Positions 44,231 to 53,203 of a DNA stretch of 64,000 nucleotides are shown here, one piece after another (position 1 is the stretch's first letter; each line of letters starts with the position of its first letter). A program made the position numbers and the translations under genes. Source of the stretch: Bryobacterales bacterium (GTDB lineage: Bacteria; Acidobacteriota; Terriglobia; Bryobacterales; Bryobacteraceae); NCBI GenBank assembly GCA_003164035.1, contig PLRS01000162.1, positions 62,001 to 126,000 of the forward strand, read 5' to 3'. The notes below the pieces were generated by a model. That model saw only the letters and a list, made by a program, of their open reading frames with translations, was not told the origin of the DNA and made no database searches.

Positions 44231-45673
44231 TTGCGCAAGACGACTTTGTTTTTTCTGCTGGCCGCGGCGCTGGCGGCTTCGCGGCTCTGTCACATTGGCA
44301 TCTTGTGGGAGGGCGATGCCTATCCTCTGGCGGCGGCCGGGCAATGGTTGGACGGGCACACGCTATACCGCGAGCTATGGTTCGACAAACCGCCTCTGCT
44401 GGCGGCGGTGTACCTGCTGACTGGCGCTCGGGCGGGCGGGCCGCTGCGCCTGTTCGATGCGGCCTACGGTCTGCTCTGTTGCTGGCTGGCGTACCGGCTG
44501 GCGCGCGAGCTGTGGAGCGAGCGCGAGGGTCTTGCGGCCGCGGCGCTGCTCGGGTTCTTCCTGGTCTTCGATCTTCCCTCCTCGGCGATTCCCGTGGCCA
44601 GCGACCAGTTGATGCTGGCGCCGCACCTGGCCGCGGTCTGGCTGGCGGTTCGCAACAAGGGTTTTGCGAGCGGCGTGGCGGCCGGCGTGGCCTTCTGGAT
44701 CAACCCCAAGGGAGCGCTGGTGGCCGCCGTCTGCCTGCTGTGGAACCCGGCGGGGGCGGCGTGGCTCGCGGCCGGTTTCTGCGCGGTTGGGGCCGCGATG
44801 GTGCTGGGGTTGGCGGGCATGGGCGCACTGGCTGCCTGCTGGGAGCAGGTTTGGCGCTGGGGACGGCTTTACGCCGCAGCCCCGTTGCCTGGCAACCCGC
44901 TGGTCAACGGGTTGGTGCGCACGCTCGATTGGGCCGGGTTTCATGCCGGGGCGGTGCTGGCGGCGGTGGTGGGGTGGCTGATGTGGCGTGGCGAAAGTCC
45001 CCAGGCACCGCTCCCTGACGGTCGCGGCTCGGTTGCTTCAGCCAGGGGCGCCATGCAGTGGCTAGGCTGGCTCCTGATCGCCATGGCCGGAGTGTGTGCC
45101 GGTCTTCGCTTTTTTCCACGCTATTACTTTCTGGTGCTGGCGCCGGTGGCTCTCTTGGCCGCGCGCGGTTGGGTGCTGTGCGGACCGAAGCTCCGAATCG
45201 CGGTTCTGCTCCTGTTGGCCATCCCCATGGTCCGCTTCGGCCCCAGCTATGCCAGAGCCATCGGCGATTCCACCTGGCGCGATTCGGCTATGGACCGCGA
45301 CAGCCGCGCCGCCGCCCAACTGGTCCGCCAGCGGGCGCGCCCCGGCGACACCCTTTTCGTATGGGGATACCGGCCCGAGCTATACGTTTACACCGGCCTC
45401 GGCGCGGCCACTATGTACCTGGATTCGCAACCGCTGAACGGCGTGCCGGCCGATCGCCATTTGACCAGTTCGATGCCGGTTGAAACCGCCCAAGCCGCCA
45501 AACGCCGGGCCGCGCTTGCCCTTTCCACGCCGACCTTCGTGGTGGACGGCCTGGGCCCGTATAATCCGCGCCTCGCCATCGGCGGCTACGCCGATCTGGC
45601 CGGTTGGCTGGCGCATTATCGCGAGGTCGCGCGCACCGGCGGCGCGGTCATTTGGCGGCGCCTGCCGAACTGA
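44231..45673 (+). CDS. ArnT/PMT-like membrane glycosyltransferase (GT39/GT83 group)
   Basis: The protein (480 residues) has about ten membrane helices and the loop pattern of lipid-linked-sugar transferases of the ArnT/PMT family: EGDAYPLAAAGQWLDGHTLY after the first helix, with the acidic residue normally used in catalysis, then ELWFDKPPLLAAVYL. The C-terminal part is a soluble periplasmic domain with GDTLFVWGYRPELYVYTG. The start is TTG 44231 with GGAGA five bases before. Residues 258-268 (QAPLPDGRGSV) are encoded by a copy of the dispersed ACCGCTCCCT repeat, so an insertion into a loop has been tolerated. Acceptor and sugar unknown. Confidence 0.78.
   Translation: MRKTTLFFLLAAALAASRLCHIGILWEGDAYPLAAAGQWLDGHTLYRELWFDKPPLLAAVYLLTGARAGGPLRLFDAAYGLLCCWLAYRLARELWSEREGLAAAALLGFFLVFDLPSSAIPVASDQLMLAPHLAAVWLAVRNKGFASGVAAGVAFWINPKGALVAAVCLLWNPAGAAWLAAGFCAVGAAMVLGLAGMGALAACWEQVWRWGRLYAAAPLPGNPLVNGLVRTLDWAGFHAGAVLAAVVGWLMWRGESPQAPLPDGRGSVASARGAMQWLGWLLIAMAGVCAGLRFFPRYYFLVLAPVALLAARGWVLCGPKLRIAVLLLLAIPMVRFGPSYARAIGDSTWRDSAMDRDSRAAAQLVRQRARPGDTLFVWGYRPELYVYTGLGAATMYLDSQPLNGVPADRHLTSSMPVETAQAAKRRAALALSTPTFVVDGLGPYNPRLAIGGYADLAGWLAHYREVARTGGAVIWRRLPN
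45005..45036 (+). repeat. Dispersed repeat unit inside the glycosyltransferase gene
   Basis: GCACCGCTCCCTGACGGTCG followed by CGGCTCGGTTGC, read in frame as APLPDGRGSV. It is the only one of the six copies inside a gene. Confidence 0.85.
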
Positions 45674-45790
45674 GCGAGTACCACCTGGATCCTAGTTCTT
45701 AAACGTTAAAGTGCCCCCCGGAACGATTGACATCGAGCGCGCCGGTTGATAGAGTAACGCATCTATTCAGACTGTTGGCGAGAGGTCACG

Positions 45791-46018
45791 ATGGCGGAAC
45801 ACGCAAAGATGATTCCCATCTGGTTTTTCATCGGTTTGCTGCTGTTGGTTTACGGCGTTCTGATCCTGGGCGCAGGCATCTGGGACGTATACTCACCGCC
45901 GGTGCACGCGGTAGTGCTGAATGAGCTGCACGCCGGCATATGGTGGGGCGCGCTGTTGATCGGAATCGGCGTGGTTTACTGCGTCAAGTTCCGGCCAGGC
46001 ATGGAGAAGAGAGGATAG
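45791..46018 (+). CDS. Small membrane protein with two helices
   Basis: The 75-residue protein has two membrane helices at about 9-28 (PIWFFIGLLLLVYGVLILGA) and 49-66 (WWGALLIGIGVVYCVKF). It is followed six bases later by the isomerase gene, so it is probably co-transcribed with it. No family is recognised. Start ATG 45791 with GAGAGGT upstream. Confidence 0.65.
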   Translation: MAEHAKMIPIWFFIGLLLLVYGVLILGAGIWDVYSPPVHAVVLNELHAGIWWGALLIGIGVVYCVKFRPGMEKRG

Positions 46019-46024
46019 CGGTCC

Positions 46025-47632
46025 GTGGCGGAAACCATCTATTTGATCGCGAGCGGCGACTTGCGTCTGTCGGCCAATCGCATGTGCTGGGCGGCACAGG
46101 AAAAAGCGGAAGCGGCGGTGATGGACGCGGTGCGCCGCGAGGGCGGCACGGTGGTGCGGGGCCACGCCTACGAACCTGGTCTGGGGCATGGGTTTATCGA
46201 TAGCCAGAAGCACGGCAACCAGGTTTTCCGTTCGCTTCCCCCCGATGCGCCGCTGATCGTGTGCGAAGCGGTGTGGCAGTATAGCCACCACGTGCTGGCC
46301 GGGCTGGTGGGCCACCGCGGGCCCATCCTCACGGTCGCCAACTGGAGCGGCGAGTGGCCGGGGCTGGTGGGGATGTTGAATCTGAACGCCTGCCTCACCA
46401 AGGCGGGCGTGCCCTACGACTCGCTCTGGAGCCAGGATTTCGCGGACGAACCGTTTCGCAAGGGTCTGCGACAGTGGCTGGGCGGCCAAAAAGTGGAGCA
46501 CGACCTGAGCCACGTACATGCGCTCGAGTCGTTGCGGCTGCCGGCCGCGGCTGCCGCCGCGGGGGCCGAGTTGGCCGCCGGACTGCTCCGGGATCGCGCC
46601 ATCATGGGCATCTTCGACGAGGGCTGCATGGGCATGTACAATGCCATCGTTCCCGACGAAAACCTGATGCCGCTGGGAGTTTTCAAGGAGCGGCTCAGCC
46701 AGTCCACCCTCTATGCCGCCATGCGCGAAGTCCCCGAGGACGAAGCCCGCGCGGTGCGCTCCTGGCTCGACGCGAAAGGGATGAAGTTCCACGTGGGCGC
46801 CGATCCGGAGACGGAGCTGACCGACGCCCAGATTCTCGACCAGTGCCGCATGTACATCGCCGTTCTGCGCATTGCCGACGATTTCGGCTGCGATGTGGTC
46901 GGCATTCAGTACCAGCAGGGACTGAAGGATCTGGCGCCGGCTTCGGACCTGGCCGAGGGTCTGCTGAACAATGTCGACCGGCCGCCGGTGAAGGCCGCCG
47001 GCAACGGCCGCGTGCTGTACGAAGGGCGGGCGCTGCCCCACTTCAACGAAGTGGATGAATGCGCCGGCCTGGATGCGCTGGTGACCAACCGGGTGTGGAC
47101 GCGGCTCAGGTACGATCCCGAAACCACTCTCCACGACGTCCGCTACGGCGAAGCTTACGGCGGCGAGTTCGTGTGGGCATTTCAGATTTCCGGTTCGGTG
47201 CCGCCGCAACACCTGGTGGGTGGGTACGCCGGCGCGGTGAGCGAGCGCCAGCCGCCCATGTATTTCCGGTTGGGCGGAGGCACCATCAAAGGCGTCTCCA
47301 AGCCGGGAGAGATCGTCTGGAGCCGGATCTACCTCGAAGGCGGCAAACTGCACGCGGACCTCGGCCGCGCCAAGTCGGTCGAGCTTCCCGCCGAAGAGAC
47401 CGAGCGCCGCTGGCGGATGACGACCGAGCAGTGGCCCATCATGCACGCGGTTCTCTACGGTGTTTCGCGCGACCAACTGATGGCCAAGCACAAGGCCAAC
47501 CATATCCAGGTGGCCTACGGCGCCGACTCGGAGAGCGCCAACCGCGCGCTGGCGGTGAAGGCCGCTGCACTCCGCGAGATGGGAGTCGCCGTCAACATCT
47601 GCGGCGATTGCCACGGCTTGGCGGGGGCGTAG
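46025..47632 (+). CDS. L-fucose/L-arabinose isomerase-fold protein
   Basis: The protein (535 residues) belongs to the FucI/AraA isomerase superfamily, which converts aldoses to ketoses with a divalent metal. FDEGCMGMYNAIVPDENLMP and LGGQKVEHDLSHVHALESL lie in the two Rossmann-like domains, and TEQWPIMHAVLYGVSRDQLM plus the ending GVAVNICGDCHGL match the C-terminal region. The start is GTG 46025 with GAGAGGA upstream. It stands at the head of a sugar catabolism and polysaccharide island. Whether fucose, arabinose or another sugar is used cannot be read from the sequence. Confidence 0.75.
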   Translation: MAETIYLIASGDLRLSANRMCWAAQEKAEAAVMDAVRREGGTVVRGHAYEPGLGHGFIDSQKHGNQVFRSLPPDAPLIVCEAVWQYSHHVLAGLVGHRGPILTVANWSGEWPGLVGMLNLNACLTKAGVPYDSLWSQDFADEPFRKGLRQWLGGQKVEHDLSHVHALESLRLPAAAAAAGAELAAGLLRDRAIMGIFDEGCMGMYNAIVPDENLMPLGVFKERLSQSTLYAAMREVPEDEARAVRSWLDAKGMKFHVGADPETELTDAQILDQCRMYIAVLRIADDFGCDVVGIQYQQGLKDLAPASDLAEGLLNNVDRPPVKAAGNGRVLYEGRALPHFNEVDECAGLDALVTNRVWTRLRYDPETTLHDVRYGEAYGGEFVWAFQISGSVPPQHLVGGYAGAVSERQPPMYFRLGGGTIKGVSKPGEIVWSRIYLEGGKLHADLGRAKSVELPAEETERRWRMTTEQWPIMHAVLYGVSRDQLMAKHKANHIQVAYGADSESANRALAVKAAALREMGVAVNICGDCHGLAGA

Positions 47633-47647
47633 CTGAAGAAACAAAGA

Positions 47648-47712
47648 TTAGCCACGGATAAACACGGATGAACGACCTTTCTTGTTCTTTATCCGTGTTT
47701 ATCCGTGGCTAA
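47648..47712. repeat. Perfect 22-bp inverted repeat (TTAGCCACGGATAAACACGGAT family)
   Basis: TTAGCCACGGATAAACACGG plus AT at 47648-47669 is the exact complement of 47691-47712, with a 21-base loop. It falls between the isomerase stop and the aldo-keto reductase start, where it can end or attenuate transcription. The same sequence type is seen as a dispersed repeat in many environmental bacteria. Confidence 0.9.
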
Positions 47713-47729
47713 AATCTTAGCTGAAGACT

Positions 47730-48713
47730 ATGAATACTCGTGTGCTGGGCCGAACCGGATGGAAGGTTTCGGAGATCAGTTTTGGCGCCTGGGCCATCGG
47801 CGGGGCGTGGGGCGACGTGAGCGACTCGGAATCGCTGGCGGCTCTGGAGAAGGCCGTCGATTGCGGCGTGAATTTCATCGACACGGCGGACGTCTACGGC
47901 ATGGGCCGCAGCGAGCGGCTGGTGGCGCAGTTGAAACGCTCCCGCAAAGAGCAGATCGTGGTGGCCACCAAGGCCGGCCGGCGCCTGCCGGCGCAAACAG
48001 CCGACGGTTACAACCGGCAGAACCTGACCGGCTTCGTGGAAGACAGCCTGCGCAACCTTTCCACCGATTGCCTGGACCTGCTGCAGCTCCATTGCCCGCC
48101 CACCGACGTATATTACCGCCCCGAAGTTTTCGGCGAGCTCGACCGGCTGGTGGAAGCCGGCAAGATCCGCTACTACGGCGTCAGTGTGGAGCGCGTGGAA
48201 GAAGCGCTCAAGGCCATCGAGTATCCCAACCTGCAGACGGTGCAGATCATCTTCAACTGCTTCCGCCAGCGCCCGGCCGAGTTGTTCTTTGCCGAAGCCG
48301 CGCGCAAACGGGTTGGAATTCTGACGCGGGTGCCGCTGGCGAGCGGCCTGCTTACCGGCAAGATGACGCGGGAATCCAGCTTCGCCGCCGACGATCACCG
48401 CCATTTCAACCGGCACGGGGAAGCCTTCGACGTGGGCGAAACGTTTTCCGGCGTTGACTTCGAAACCGGCCTGGAAGCGGTGGAAGAGTTGCGCCGGCTG
48501 GTGCCGCCCGGCGCCAGTTTGGCCCAATTCGCGCTGCGCTGGATTCTGATGTTCGATGCCGTCACCTGCGCCATCCCCGGCGCCAAACGCCCGGACCAGG
48601 CGGAACAGAACTGCCGCGCAGCCGATCTTGCGTCGCTTTCGAAGGAAACCATGGCCGCCGTCAAGGCCGTGTACGACGCCAAAATCCGCGGGCAGGCCCA
48701 TCAGCGCTGGTAG
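47730..48713 (+). CDS. Aldo/keto reductase
   Basis: The 327-residue NADPH-dependent reductase has the full catalytic tetrad: D51 and Y56 in FIDTADVYG, K81 in VVATKAG and H121 in LLQLHCPP. The phosphate-binding PGAKRPDQAEQN loop is near the C-terminus. The family reduces sugar or other aldehydes. It lies after the isomerase and before the hydrolases, fitting sugar metabolism. Start ATG 47730. Confidence 0.93.
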   Translation: MNTRVLGRTGWKVSEISFGAWAIGGAWGDVSDSESLAALEKAVDCGVNFIDTADVYGMGRSERLVAQLKRSRKEQIVVATKAGRRLPAQTADGYNRQNLTGFVEDSLRNLSTDCLDLLQLHCPPTDVYYRPEVFGELDRLVEAGKIRYYGVSVERVEEALKAIEYPNLQTVQIIFNCFRQRPAELFFAEAARKRVGILTRVPLASGLLTGKMTRESSFAADDHRHFNRHGEAFDVGETFSGVDFETGLEAVEELRRLVPPGASLAQFALRWILMFDAVTCAIPGAKRPDQAEQNCRAADLASLSKETMAAVKAVYDAKIRGQAHQRW

Positions 48714-48728
48714 GGAATTCGGCTCCCG

Positions 48729-50288
48729 CTAATTCAACTGCAGCGTCAGCACCGTCAGCGAGTGCTTCGGAAAAGTGTAGGCGAAGGCACCACCCCCGGC
48801 GGCGGGCTGGAATGTCCTGGTGACGGGGCGCACTACTTTGTCGTTGCCGAAAGAGTGAGTGGCTTTCAAATCGGCATGATTCAGCTCCCACACGTTCACC
48901 GAGCCGGTCACGGCGCCGGATACGCTGCTGATTTGGGCGGCGATGTCCTGCTTTTCGCCGCGGTTCAGGACGTTGAGGAAAACACGGCGGGTTTTGGGAT
49001 CGTAAGTCGAAGAGACGTCCAGATAACTGAGCGCGCGGCCGCTGTCGGGGCGATATTCCGGCGCCCGCACCAACACGTCGAGAGACTCGAAACCGCGCTC
49101 GGTACCGTACTCGGCCAAGGGGAAATAAATGGTCTGCAGGAACAGTCCTTGTTTATTGGTGAAGATGGGCGCAATCACGTTCACTAACTGGGCCAGGTTA
49201 GCCATCTTGACCACGTCGGCATGGCGGATAAAAGAATTGAGGAACATGCCCATGGCCAGGGCGTCCTCGAAATTGTATTTCTCCTCCAGGCCGGTGCGTC
49301 CGATCGCGAATTCGCCGGAAACCATGGTGCGGTACCAGACATTCCACTCGTCGAAGGCGATATGAATAGGGCGCGCATTCGGATTGCCGACGCGGGCGGC
49401 TTCGATCTGGCCTTTGACCACCGCGATGCGGTCCTCGATATCGCGCGACGCCGCCAGGAATTGTTCGAAGTTATTGTCGCGGTTTCCGATGTAAGTGTGG
49501 AGCGAGATGTAATCGATCTCCGACTTCAGGCGATCGAGAACGGTGCGGTTCCAGCCCACCCAATCGGAATCGGGTCCGAAGTTGGAGGAGCCGGATGCGA
49601 TCAACTGGATCGAGTCGTCGGCGCGCCGCATGGCTTTGGCGGCTTCGAGGGCAAAGGTGGCATAGTCGGCGGCGTTCTTGTGCCCGAGTTGCCAGGGGCC
49701 GTCGACTTCATTCCCCAGCCCCCAGTACTTGACGCCCCATGGCTTGTCGCGGCCATTCTTACGCCGCTGCCGGGCCAGATAGGTGTCGCCCGGTTCGTTG
49801 CAGTACTCCACCCATTTACGTGCCTCGTCGACCGATCCCAAGCCGGCATTGATGCAGAGATAGGGCTCGGCGCCCACGCGCTGGCAGTATTTGAGGAACT
49901 CGTCGGTGCCGAAGCGATTCGATTCAAGCGCGCCCCAGGCATCGTCGCGGCGCGCCGGACGCTGGTCGCGCGGGCCGATGCCATCCATCCAGTTATAGCC
50001 CGAAGCGAAGTTTCCGCCCGGCCAGCGCAAGACGGTGACTCCCAGTCCGTGCACGGCCTCCAATACGTCTTTACGAAAGCCGTTCTCGTCCGCCAGGGGA
50101 CTCGCTTCTTCGAATATGCCGCCATAAATGCAGCGGCCGAGGTGCTCGGTGAAGTTACCGAACAGATGGGGATCGACCTCCCCGATCACGCGGTCGGTGT
50201 CGATCTTGATCACCGCCTGTGCTCCCAGGAATGCCGGCGAAACCTGGAACAGCAGCAGCGGAGGTAGAAGGCGAAGGAAGCGTTTCAT
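48729..50288 (-). CDS. Alpha-L-arabinofuranosidase, GH51, secreted
   Basis: The 519-residue enzyme has a signal peptide ([19 protein letters not shown]) and a GH51 catalytic domain: acid/base E194 in [10 protein letters not shown] and nucleophile E314 in [24 protein letters not shown] forms the substrate-binding entrance, and the C-terminal beta-sandwich follows. It removes arabinose from arabinan or arabinoxylan. It faces the aldo-keto reductase gene and is followed by a secreted GH39. Confidence 0.92.
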   Translation of the reverse strand: MKRFLRLLPPLLLFQVSPAFLGAQAVIKIDTDRVIGEVDPHLFGNFTEHLGRCIYGGIFEEASPLADENGFRKDVLEAVHGLGVTVLRWPGGNFASGYNWMDGIGPRDQRPARRDDAWGALESNRFGTDEFLKYCQRVGAEPYLCINAGLGSVDEARKWVEYCNEPGDTYLARQRRKNGRDKPWGVKYWGLGNEVDGPWQLGHKNAADYATFALEAAKAMRRADDSIQLIASGSSNFGPDSDWVGWNRTVLDRLKSEIDYISLHTYIGNRDNNFEQFLAASRDIEDRIAVVKGQIEAARVGNPNARPIHIAFDEWNVWYRTMVSGEFAIGRTGLEEKYNFEDALAMGMFLNSFIRHADVVKMANLAQLVNVIAPIFTNKQGLFLQTIYFPLAEYGTERGFESLDVLVRAPEYRPDSGRALSYLDVSSTYDPKTRRVFLNVLNRGEKQDIAAQISSVSGAVTGSVNVWELNHADLKATHSFGNDKVVRPVTRTFQPAAGGGAFAYTFPKHSLTVLTLQLN

Positions 50289-50370
50289 TGTTTATGGCCG
50301 ATATCGAGACCGAATCCTATTCTAACCGCAGCGGGATGGGGGCGGCGGAGAGACTGGGTGCTTAACGCTT

Positions 50371-50410
50371 CCGGCAACCGCTCCCTCACGGTCGCGGCTC
50401 GGACTCGCGG
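50371..50410. repeat. Dispersed ACCGCTCCCT repeat, single unit
   Basis: CCGGCAACCGCTCCCTCACG followed by GTCGCGGCTCGGACTCGCGG, between the GH51 and GH39 genes. Confidence 0.85.
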
Positions 50411-50425
50411 CATTACAGTTATCGC

Positions 50426-52099
50426 CTACCAGGTCAGTTGGATCAGCGAGACACCGTGGAGGGGGAGGGAGAAACCCACCTTGGCTTTCCCATCCCGGGC
50501 GGTGAGAGATGACGGCGCGGACACAGTCTGCAACTGACCGGAGCGCTCCAGTTCGGAATACTGAGCGGGAGTTGGCGCCTGGGGAGAGCCCATCGTCTTC
50601 CAATGCTCGTAGGAATTACTAAACCGGTCATCCACGCGGTAATGATGTAGGGTGAGAGGGCCCGACGGCAGTCCGGCGATGATCAGCTCGATCTGCGCTG
50701 CCGGGCCGGGCTTTTCGGAATCCTGGTAATTGGAGACAAGCACCGCGACCGAGCGCGTATCGCGGCTGGCGAAGGTATAGACGTCGGGTTGGTTGCGAAC
50801 ACCATCGGCCACGATCCGGTCCAGTGGAATGGCGGTGGAGTTCCGGACGGCCACGCGGTCTCCGGTCATCTTGCCGAGCATCCGAAAAACGTTGAGCACC
50901 GGTTTATCGATGCCGTTGGTGGCAAGGTCGCGGAACCCGTCGAAATAAGGCTGGTCTTCAAACTCAAAGGCCCAGGTGACGGCCCCGGTCAGATTGACCT
51001 GGTGTTTGGCGGCCAGATCGAGGTGCCGCGGCATGACAGCAGCCATGTAACTGGCATACATGATGCCGTTGCGGTAGCCGTTTTGGGGATTGAAGCGCGC
51101 CGAACACGCGGCGCAGCCCTCGGGGTCTGATTCGCCGATGATGACCGGGCGGTCTTTCAGCTCCGGGAAGGAGGAGACGATCTCAAAGCCTTTGTCGAGG
51201 CTTTGCAACTGGTTTCGGATGCCCATCACCACCGAGCCATCGACGAACTGCGGGCTTCCCTTGGCGTGGAAGCCGACATAGTCGAGAGGCGAACCGGTCT
51301 TGCCTGTGGCGTAGTTCTTGGCGTGCAGCACGTGTTCCAGAAAAGCGGTCAGGAATTGGGCGGCCTTCGGGCCGGCCGGGCCGGTGATGTGAGGGCCGCC
51401 GATGCGCGCGGTGGGCAGGGCGCGCTTCAGCGCGTCGGCGGTGTAATCGTACAACTTCTGGTACTCTTCGGGAGTTCCTTTCCAATAGCCGCCGTCGGGC
51501 TCGTTCCAAACTTCCCACCACCACGTTTCCACCTGCTGCCGGCCATAGCGTTCGACCGAATGCTTCACCCACTGGTAGATCAGCTCGGCCCATTTGCCAT
51601 AGTCTTTCGGTGGATACGCGGCGCCCACTCCGGTCCAGAGATTCTGTGGCGGACGGCTGGTGCGATAGGGCTCCGGCTGGCTGGACAAGGCTTCGGGCAT
51701 GAAGCCGATCTCGACCAGCGGTTTCATTTTCCGCTCCAGGTAAGTATCGAAAATCCGGTCGACGATGGTCCAGTCGTAGCGCGGATTGCCGGAGGCGTCT
51801 TCGGTGTAGGCGTTGGTGGAGCTCCACTTTAACCCCGGAGTGCCATCGCCGGTGGCCAGCAGGAAGTGAGTACGCACATAGACGGGGACCGGGCTAAGAG
51901 CGGCCAGCTCGGAGAGTAACTTCCTGCCGTCCTTCATGTAAGTGTAGTTAGCTTCGTCGTAGCCGAAGAAACTCCAGATGGGGCGTAGCGGGCCCAGCCT
52001 GGTTTGGGTGTCCACCTGGATGGAGACAGGCTGGGCGTCGAGCGCGCCGGGAGTCATGGCACTGCCAATCGCCAGCAAGATAAGAATGGGCCGTGTCAT
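50426..52099 (-). CDS. GH39-family glycoside hydrolase, secreted
   Basis: The 557-residue protein has a signal peptide (ILLAIGSAMTPGALDAQ) and a GH39-type barrel: acid/base E200 in VWNEPDGGYW and nucleophile E323 in PVIIGESDPEGCA, with WSFFGYDEANYTY near the start. GH39 enzymes include beta-xylosidases and alpha-L-iduronidases; with a GH51 arabinofuranosidase next door, xylan breakdown is likely. A C-terminal beta-sandwich ends the protein. It lies 104 bases before the GH51 stretch and 21 bases after the hydroxypyruvate isomerase gene's end on the same strand. Confidence 0.88.
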   Translation of the reverse strand: MTRPILILLAIGSAMTPGALDAQPVSIQVDTQTRLGPLRPIWSFFGYDEANYTYMKDGRKLLSELAALSPVPVYVRTHFLLATGDGTPGLKWSSTNAYTEDASGNPRYDWTIVDRIFDTYLERKMKPLVEIGFMPEALSSQPEPYRTSRPPQNLWTGVGAAYPPKDYGKWAELIYQWVKHSVERYGRQQVETWWWEVWNEPDGGYWKGTPEEYQKLYDYTADALKRALPTARIGGPHITGPAGPKAAQFLTAFLEHVLHAKNYATGKTGSPLDYVGFHAKGSPQFVDGSVVMGIRNQLQSLDKGFEIVSSFPELKDRPVIIGESDPEGCAACSARFNPQNGYRNGIMYASYMAAVMPRHLDLAAKHQVNLTGAVTWAFEFEDQPYFDGFRDLATNGIDKPVLNVFRMLGKMTGDRVAVRNSTAIPLDRIVADGVRNQPDVYTFASRDTRSVAVLVSNYQDSEKPGPAAQIELIIAGLPSGPLTLHHYRVDDRFSNSYEHWKTMGSPQAPTPAQYSELERSGQLQTVSAPSSLTARDGKAKVGFSLPLHGVSLIQLTW

Positions 52100-52120
52100 C
52101 TTCCGGATCGCTTGCTATGG

Positions 52121-52912
52121 CTAAGAGCCGGCGGCGGCGGCATAAGGCCGGAACCAGCCCAGCCCGGCGACAGTGGCTTTGGCGGGGCGGTACTCGCAGC
52201 CGATCCAGCCATCGTATCCGATGTCGTCGAGGAGCTGGAAAATATACTCGTAGCGGACCTCGCCGGTGTCGGGTTCGTGGCGCTCGGGGACTCCGGCAAT
52301 CTGGATGTGGCCGCACTGCGGCGCGTAGCGCTTCAACTTGATGGCGAGATCGCCCTCCATGATCTGCATGTGGTAGCAGTCCATCTGCATTTTGAGATTG
52401 GGAGCATCCACGGCGGCCCAGACGGCAAAGGAATCGGCCTGGGTGGAGACAAAAAAGCCGGGCATGTCGCGGGTATTGATGGCTTCGAGGAGCAGGGTGA
52501 TGTTGTGGGGCGCCAGTTGGGCGGCGGCGAACTTGAGGTTCTCGATCAAGGTGGCGCGGCAGGCCGCCGGATCGGCGCCGGCGGGAGGTATGCCGGCCAT
52601 GGCGTGCAACCGCTTAACGCCCAGCGCGGGGGCGTAGGCAAGCGCTTTGGCAACGCCGGCGCGGAACTCGTCTTCGCGGCCGGGAATGCTGGCGATGCCG
52701 CGCTCGCCGGCGGACCAGTTGCCGGGGGGCATGTTGTAGACGACGTTTTCCAGATGGTTGTCGCGCAGTTTCCCGGCCACCACCTCCGGCTCGTAATCGT
52801 AAGGGAAGAGGTACTCGACGGCCTCAAACCCGGCTTCGCGGGCGGCCGCAAAACGGTCGAGGAATGGCACCTCATTGAACATCATGGACAGATTCGCTGC
52901 AAATTTCGGCAT
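52121..52912 (-). CDS. hyi: Hydroxypyruvate isomerase (TIM barrel)
   Basis: The 263-residue protein has the Hyi/OtnI barrel: MPKFAANLSMMFNEVPFLDR, EAINTRDMPGFFVSTQADS and MQMDCYHMQIMEGDLA with the metal-binding glutamate, aspartate and histidine positions, ending with IGCEYRPA. It converts hydroxypyruvate to tartronate semialdehyde, or a related carbohydrate acid. I start at ATG 52912; upstream frame codons are not family-like. It leads the minus-strand unit with the GH39 gene. Confidence 0.88.
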   Translation of the reverse strand: MPKFAANLSMMFNEVPFLDRFAAAREAGFEAVEYLFPYDYEPEVVAGKLRDNHLENVVYNMPPGNWSAGERGIASIPGREDEFRAGVAKALAYAPALGVKRLHAMAGIPPAGADPAACRATLIENLKFAAAQLAPHNITLLLEAINTRDMPGFFVSTQADSFAVWAAVDAPNLKMQMDCYHMQIMEGDLAIKLKRYAPQCGHIQIAGVPERHEPDTGEVRYEYIFQLLDDIGYDGWIGCEYRPAKATVAGLGWFRPYAAAAGS

Positions 52913-53054
52913 CCCTATGCACTCGCTTTCGTTTTGGCAGGTTGCCCGACGGACAGGCACGGTGCGCCAATACCGTATATAACATGGTGCGGAGGTGCCG
53001 GCGCCCGCCACGGGGTGCTTAACCGAATTGGGGGATTTCGCAATTAAAGGTGCA

Positions 53055-53141
53055 GCAACCGCTCCCTCGCGGTCGCGGCTCGGTTACGGGCGCCGCGTGT
53101 TTTCAGTCACTACCGAGCCGCGACCGCGAGGGAGCGGTTGC
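53055..53141. repeat. Dispersed ACCGCTCCCT repeat, perfect inverted pair
   Basis: The 30-base arm at 53055-53084 (GCAACCGCTCCCTCGCGGTC then GCGGCTCGGT) is exactly complementary to 53112-53141, with a 27-base loop. It is the best-preserved palindromic form of the family and lies upstream of the sedolisin gene. Confidence 0.92.
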
Positions 53142-53203
53142 CGGGAACGGGCTTCCCCAGATCGATTAAGCACCCCCCGCCCCCCGGTTATATTGGTAGG
53201 ACA

